Of a stretch of 64,000 nt of DNA, positions 58,370 through 64,000 are shown piece by piece (positions within the stretch are counted from its first letter, which is position 1; each line of letters begins with the position of its first letter). Below the pieces are notes generated by a model. It was not told where the DNA came from, did no database searches, and was given only the letters and a program-made list of their open reading frames with translations. This DNA is from Thysanoteuthis rhombus (lineage: Eukaryota; Mollusca; Cephalopoda; Oegopsida; Thysanoteuthidae): NCBI GenBank assembly GCA_963457665.1, contig OY735237.1, forward strand, positions 227,001 through 291,000, read 5' to 3'. The translations under genes were made by a program, and so were the position numbers.

Positions 58370-59265
58370 AGACATCAATCGTCAAAATCAAGAAAATATG
58401 ATGAGGATTTTCGCACGTAGTGTCTTTTGTTGAATCCGAAGAGCGATGGATTGTTTGTTTGAGAGACGAGGAGATTTGGTCCTCGTCGTAGTTTGACTGT
58501 AGCGCACGTGCAGCCCTGTAGATGTGGAAGGGAAGGATGCTGTCCGGAGAGAATAGAATACGTGCCAAGTATGAAGTTGGATGTGCATTGATGAAACAAA
58601 GTAAAATGAAGACATAAAAGTATTATGGCCAGACAAAAGACATATGTCTAATACAAGAATAAAGATGAGGTACATGTAAGGATAACATAAGTAAGATCGA
58701 TCGGGAAAAGTAATGTTAGGAGAAGAGATTGGAGAAGAGATGGCAAAATATGGGAGCTCTCTGGTCTTGATAGTACTGGCGTCGGAGCTGTTGCGGAGTT
58801 GTCTGATGTATGGATTCCTTATGGTGAGAGAGATCTAAGATAACACGTTTAAACCGGGTTCACTGCCAAGTAAGTGAGTTAACTTGGGGGCTATTTTTAG
58901 ACGCTGTTAGACTCTCGACGAACAGACTATGAAAAACATACAACACGGGGTTTTATCCATACGTGTTTCCCGAAGTGAGGATAGTGGTTAAGATCGGATC
59001 GGCCAGTGGGTCGGCGAAATGATAACGATCTTAGAGAGGAGGAAAGAGTATAGCCTGCTGCAAAAGCCAGGGCCAGAGGCATGTCCAGCTAGGAATACTG
59101 GCCCCAAGGAGCATTAGACCAGAGAGAAGGAGAGAGAGAGAGAATGGCTAGCTGCAAAGGCCGGGGCTAGAAGTGTACCCAGCTAGGGGTGCTGGAGTTA
59201 ATGAGCATTGGACCATGTGCATCCAGGGGTCTTATAGGAGTCGGAGGAGGAAGTGACGTTTTGGA
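58370..59265 (-). mobile_element. TGTAGC-family element, copy 8 (5' end truncated)
   Basis: On the - strand the first recognisable block is AACGTCACTTCCTCC at 59260, then CTATAAGACCCCTGG, two GGTCCAATG/GGTCTAATG blocks, GATCGTTATCATTTCGCC, a GCGCTACAGTCAAAC stretch near 58500, and a tail (AATCCATCGCTCTTCGG) shared with copy 1. Non-coding. Confidence 0.65.
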
Positions 59266-60487
59266 TGATTTCCACATGTATAGAAACAATAGTATTTATA
59301 ACCAATGACCCCGAAACATGAATAGTTCAATAGTGTTCCACTAAACCCCAAAATAGATAAATCTGAAAACAAAGGAAAAAAAAATTTTTCAAATAATAAA
59401 ATAAAATAAATATATGAATAAATAAATAAAAAAGACAGGAAGGAAAGACACCTCCCCCTCAACCCAGCTAGGGTTAGACCGGCCATAAACTTAGATAAAA
59501 GGCAGAACATCTTCAACTATCCCATTGAGGAATTCTTGTTGCTTGTAATTGGGGTGACCGATGAATTCTTTAACAACCTGAGGTGAAAAATGAAAAACCT
59601 TTTTCAACTGTTATAAGAAACCCCCTCCCAGCAAGCTGATGCAAGATGAAATTGAACCAGATAAGTAGAACTAAAATTACCACATAATTCTCTCTATTTC
59701 ACTCACTCAAATTTTTTTATTTAATTCAATTATTTTCTCTTTTCAAATCCACTCTCTGTGGACTTTAAGTAAGTTAAAAACTTAATGATTAAGGGAGAGG
59801 TATGCCTCAATGCGTGTAACCCTAATGGATGAACAAAAACTTATAAAATCCCTTTAGACATGTTAGTACCCCACATCACAGAGCTTTAACTCATTATAGC
59901 CCTTTATAGATGCGCGCAGTCCAAAATAGGATAATAATTCGGTGGATTCACCCAGGCAGACTGCATGAATATCAAATAACAGGATTAAAATAGAATTAAA
60001 TAAAATAAAATTAGATAAATAAATGAATAAATAAAATAAAGATAACATGAATAAATAATGGGAAAAAAATTTTAAAATGATAATAATAAATACCTTCCAT
60101 ATACCCCAATTATTAACTTTTCAGATCCCTCACTCCAAATATTTTTCCTCTAACTTTCACCCTGTACAGTGCTACGTACACCCGGAACTCTCCGCTTACC
60201 CACCAGATAGTTGGTGTTGAGAGCCGGTGAAGCTCTAAGGCCACTCTGATCGACATCAGCAGTGACCAATCCACTAGACCCCCTCCCAACACGTCATGGG
60301 CCAACGTGGTAGGGCATGGCCCAATACTCCCCATGGTTCGTACGATGAACATCATACCAGCCATTCCTGCTGGGTCCTCAGTACCAAAAGGCCCAGCCAC
60401 ATCACTCGCTTTGGGTGGGGATGATGTGCTCCAAAATACGACTACCCAAACACAGGACAAGGAAACGAAAGCTGCGTCGGAAAATCC
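59266..60487. other. No gene called; GC-richer block at 60120-60480
   Basis: 59266-60110 is AT-rich and unassigned. 60120-60480 is noticeably GC-richer and open on both strands (a 175-codon frame on the - strand, a 73-codon frame on the +), but neither product resembles a known family and the - frame runs into LINE sequence. It may be an unknown repeat or the edge of another element. Confidence 0.35.
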
Positions 60488-62575
60488 GGATACAAAAGAC
60501 GAAACGAGAGAAGTGAGGACCTGGTAAATTTTCCAACGGCAAACAACTTCAAAATTATGAATACATTTTTCAAAATGAAACCCAATAGAAAATGGACTTG
60601 GAAGAGCCCCAACCGTGAAACCAAAAAAGAAATAAATCACATATAGATCTATTAAAAGCAGCCAATATGTTCAAACCAAGAAACTCAGCGACCATTAGCA
60701 GAATCTCAGATGAAACCAGGAAACTGATTGAAAAGCGCAGAAACTTCAAACCACCAACGACCACAAGGGAGAAAATAGAAGAAATCCAACTGAACAAAGT
60801 AATAAAGAAGAAACTAAGAGAAAACAAAAGAAGGTATATGGCTGCCATCGTCGAGATCAACATCGAAAAACCTCGAGGATTTAAAGCGATAAAGAAAGCT
60901 CTCAGTTCAGGAAATAAACAGATAACTAGCATTCTCGATGCAAACGGAGACATAACAACAGATAGAGACAGAATAGTTGAACGCGCCCAAGAATTTTACC
61001 AGGAACTCTACTCTTCAAAACACGGACAATACAACAACGACCAAAATACACAAGATGCCGATAATCAGTTCGAAGACTTCCCCGAAGTTATACCATGGGA
61101 AGTAAAGCAAGCCATCAAACAAACAAAAAAAAGTAAAAGCCCCTGGACCAGATAACATCACTATCGATCTACTCAAAAAGGCTGGCAAGAGAGTCAACAG
61201 AAAGCTAGCTATTCTATTCAACTTGTGCCTGAAACTGAGTAAAGTCCCGAAAGACTGGAACACTGCTATTATAATGCTTCTACGTAAAAAAAGGTAACCC
61301 CCAAAGACCTTAACAACTACAGGCCTATAAGCCTACTCAACTGCATTTACAAACTTTTCACAAAAATCATCAGCAACCGGATTATTAAAACACTGGACGA
61401 GAATCAACCACGAGAACAGGCTGGATTTAGAAGAAATTACTCGATCATGGACCATCTTCATTCAATAAATCAGCTGAAAGAGAAGGCGGCAGAATACAAA
61501 ATGCCACTCGCGGTAGCATTTATAGACTTCAAGAAGGCATTCGACTCTGTAGAAATTCCCATGGTCATGAAGGCTATCACCCTTCAAGGTGTAGACCCTG
61601 TATACTTTAAAGTACTGCAACGCATATACAACCACAACAACTCAGTCATTAGGCTACATTAGGACTCTGAACCGTTTCAGCTCCAAAAAGGAGTAAGACA
61701 AAGTTATACCAGCTCACCCAAACTATTTACAGCCTACCTTGAGATGATCTTCCGGAACATGGACTGGGAAAATAGAGGAATCAAAATAAACGGCAATACT
61801 TGAGCAACCTTAGATTTGCTGACGATATCGTCCTTTTCGCAGAGAACCTACATGACTTCCAACTAATGCTAGACGATCTAAACAAAGAAAGCAAAAAAGT
61901 CGGCCTACACATGAACTTCAGTAAAACGAAAATCATGAGCAATAATCATGTTGAGAATAAGAACATAACTGTCAAAATAGAAAATGCAAAACTCAGCAAG
62001 GTAGACCACAACATCTACCTAGGACAACGAATCTCCATGAGATCCTCAACAGAGAAGGAAATCAAGCAAAGAATCACTTTGGGATGGCAAACCTTCGGCA
62101 GGGCAAGTTCAACTTTCAAGAACCAGATGATCCCAGGAATCCTAAAAAGAAGAGTATACAAAAAATGCATTCTCCCGATAGTCACTTATGGAGCTGAGAC
62201 ATGGAACCTAACTAAGAGACAAACCTGCAAGCTGAGAAGTATGCAATGTGCGCATGAGAGAATCATGCCCAACCTTACATGGAGAGATCACACGATAGCA
62301 CTGTATATAAGAAAGAAAATAGGTGTTCGTGACATCATAGAAACTATTAAAAAACTCAAATGGCAATGGGCAAGAATGAAAGACAACCGATGGACATCAT
62401 GTCTTACAACATGGATCCCCAGAGATCAGATAAGAAACAGAGGCCGACAGAACACAAGATGGAGAGATGAACTGATTCGGGAAATACTGGCTCTGCGATG
62501 CTCATGATAGGGAATTGTGGCTTATCCTGGGGAAGGTCTATGTCCAACGACGGACGTTAAAAGAGTGATGATATA
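60488..62575 (+). pseudogene. RTE-type LINE with partial endonuclease and full-length RT core, broken
   Basis: Order: C-terminal scrap of the AP endonuclease (YKRRNERSEDLVNF, NRKWTWKSPN, ending in a stop near 60646). Next, an internal gap where the endonuclease-RT linker should be, then a 162-codon frame from 60667 with pre-RT sequence and EVKQAIKQTKKSKSP. RT then continues in other frames: YRPISLLNCIYKLFTKI, DENQPREQAGFRR, VAFIDFKKAFDSV (motif A), GVRQSYTSSPKLFTA (motif B, usual GD changed to SY), LRFADDIVLFAEN (motif C, catalytic DD kept), then a C-terminal domain through 62507. Breaks include frame changes near 61135, 61292 and 61800 and a stop at 61660. The 3' UTR GGTCTATGTCCAACGACGGA is shared with three fragments in the window. 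The tail is TGATGA merging into TA repeats. Confidence 0.85.
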
Positions 62576-62591
62576 TATATATATATATATA
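62570..62591. repeat. (TA)n at the LINE 3' end
   Basis: The expected TGATGA tail of the LINE changes after two units into a TA run. Confidence 0.8.
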
Positions 62592-62599
62592 GTCACCCA

Positions 62600-62800
62600 C
62601 ATGTATTACAACTCTTCAGTGTGTCTGTAGTCCGTAATCCCATCCAGTACCACGAGGCAGGATTGAAACCTCCGGACCCGGAGGCTGGTATCCTACTGCT
62701 GCGCCACGGAACTGGATGGTCAGTAAGGCTGGATTTAAGAGATATATTCTATTTTTGCTTAAATCTCCCATCCACCAGAATGCTCTATTGCTATGGAAGA
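62600..62800 (-). mobile_element. tRNA-derived SINE-like sequence
   Basis: On the - strand an A box TGGCGCAGCAGTAGG (62706-62692) and a B box GGTTTCAATCC (62670-62660) flank a CCTCC/GGAGG stem, a tRNA-like layout. The sequence differs from the tRNA-like head at 47.9 kb, so it is another SINE family. It lies between two TA microsatellites. Confidence 0.55.
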
Positions 62801-62805
62801 GCATT

Positions 62806-62806
62806 G

Positions 62807-62890
<84 letters not shown>
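62806..62890. repeat. (CA)n(TA)n microsatellite
   Basis: CA repeats of about 20 bp followed by about 65 bp of TA. Confidence 0.95.
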
Positions 62891-62891
<1 letters not shown>

Positions 62892-62939
62892 AGAAAAAAG
62901 GGTTAGAGACAGACGGACAGAGGAGGGGTTGATGGTTCA

Positions 62940-64000
62940 TATTACTGTGGGTTCAATCAACACGAAGGGAACGAAATGAAGATAGAATGAGAGAAAGTGA
63001 AGAAGAACAATGAAAGAAGGCTAAAAAAAAGAAAGGAATAAATTGAACAGAGAAAGGGAGAGAGAAAGAAAAGAGAAATGAAAGCAAAGAAGAAATGAAA
63101 AACAGAAAGAAGTTGCTATAACTCGGTTGGGGATTTTTGTTTTTGAACAAAACTGTTACATAATTTGACTCTTAATTGTGTTTATATCTTTATTTTCTCA
63201 CTTGTTTATTTTTGTTACAACATCTGTGAGATGTCTCTTCGTTTCTCAGAACTATGTTTTCTGATTGGACCATCAAGAATTTTACGTTTTACATAGTGTT
63301 TTTATTTACTGACCCGGATGTTGAGAATTGGAAGGGGGGATGATAGGAGGGAGGGTGGGAAGGAAAGATTAGGAATGTTGTGTTTTACACGGTGTCAATA
63401 ATTACTGACCTGGATATTATTTAATACGTGAAAATAAGGAGGGGAGAGGGGTACAAAATAAGGAAGAAATAAAGTAGGGGTGGAATGAGATGAAGAATGA
63501 AAAAAATGACAAAATGAAAAAAAAAAGGAATGAATGGAACAGAGAAAGAGATAGAGGGAAATAAAAAAAAAGAAAGGAGGCAAAGAAAGGAAGACAGGGA
63601 AAAAAGAAAGAAAGTGAGGAAAGAAAGGGGGAAATGAAACACAGTAAGAAAGAGAGAAAGAAAAGAAGAAAGGAAGAGAAGAAGTATAGAAAGATAGAGA
63701 GAAGGAAAAAAAGAGAAAAAAATTGGAAAAATAGGCACAGAAAGGAAAGGAAAGAAAGAAAGAAAGGGAAAAGAAAAATCAACAAAAATAAAGAAAGCAA
63801 ATAGAGAAAAAAGAAAGAAAAAATGAAGCACTAAAAGGAAGAGATGGAGACAGGGAAAAATGAAAGAAAAAAAGAAAAAGGCAAAGAAAGAAAGAAAAAT
63901 AAACTGAAATAAAGAAAGAAGAAACGAGAGAAAATTTCTTTTTGAAAAACTAAGAAAGAGAGGAAGGAATGAAATAAAGATAGAATGAGAGAAAGTGAAG
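62940..64000 (+). repeat. Long purine-rich tract, continues past the window
   Basis: The + strand is dominated by GAAA, AGGA and GAGA words at 62960-63110 and again at 63420-64000. The 30-base block at 62978-63008 (GATAGAATGAGAGAAAGTGA) recurs at 63979-63998. Two related blocks (ACATAGTGTTTTTATTTACTGACC near 63290 in part; ACACGGTGTCAATAATTACTG near 63388) are about 97 bp apart. The - strand frames rich in Phe/Ser/Leu are artefacts. Confidence 0.8.

Noticed and set aside
63395-63831. Phe/Ser/Leu-rich - strand frames looking like membrane proteins
   Set aside because: They translate the pyrimidine strand of a purine-rich low-complexity tract; three overlapping frames give similar strings, which is typical of simple sequence.

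Overview
The window looks like intergenic or accessory DNA from an animal with a repeat-rich, AT-rich genome. The best guess is a coleoid cephalopod such as an octopus. The guess rests on long tandem C2H2 zinc-finger arrays, RTE-type LINEs with TGATGA tails, Penelope-like elements, tRNA-headed SINEs and abundant TA/CA/GA microsatellites. It is inferred from family content only; no host marker gene is present. There is no sign of bacterial organisation, rRNA, CRISPR or phage.

Only two stretches look like functional host coding sequence: two C2H2 zinc-finger arrays on the + strand at 582-1478 (10 fingers) and 13325-14116 (9 fingers). They are halves of a tandem segmental duplication (about 1-3740 and 12640-17440) with matching flanks. 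Both are preceded by decayed finger sequence. About 250 bp covering fingers 1-3 is identical between the copies although the flanks have diverged visibly, which points to gene conversion or strong constraint. A 683-bp foldback MITE entered the second copy after the duplication; the first copy keeps the empty site.

The rest is mobile and tandem DNA. From 2.9 to 4.9 kb there are decayed mariner pieces. From 8.4 to 10 kb there are two tandem arrays (a composite 40/20-bp minisatellite and a roughly 145-bp x5 repeat). From 18 to 19 kb lies a roughly 115-bp array split by a hAT-like insertion. From 30.8 to 33 kb lies a heavily decayed LINE of R2-like type. From 40.5 to 42.6 kb there is a 5'-truncated Penelope-like element (RT plus GIY-YIG endonuclease) on the - strand. 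An RTE LINE at 60.5-62.6 kb still has recognisable RT and C-terminal domains, and 3' fragments of the same family lie at 22.4, 45.6 and 46.6 kb. A dispersed element with TGTAGC...GCTACA ends and an internal TATAAAA (called the TGTAGC family here) occurs about twelve times in both orientations. One copy is split by a 900-bp solo LTR.

The most interesting signal is a set of hammerhead-ribozyme-like motifs (CTGATGA, helix II, GAAAC). One lies in the Penelope element's terminal region. Three lie in a separate repeat (29.6, 47.75 and 48.65 kb), one copy of which carries a tRNA-like head and so resembles a ribozyme-bearing SINE. Decayed versions are at 44.6 kb (an inverted pair) and 55.45 kb. In the 29.6-kb copy the motif sits in the loop of a 46-bp inverted repeat.

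The right end (62.9-64 kb) is a long purine-rich tract that continues past the window. Coordinates of repeats are by eye and should be read as approximate to about 10-30 bp unless exact junction bases are described.
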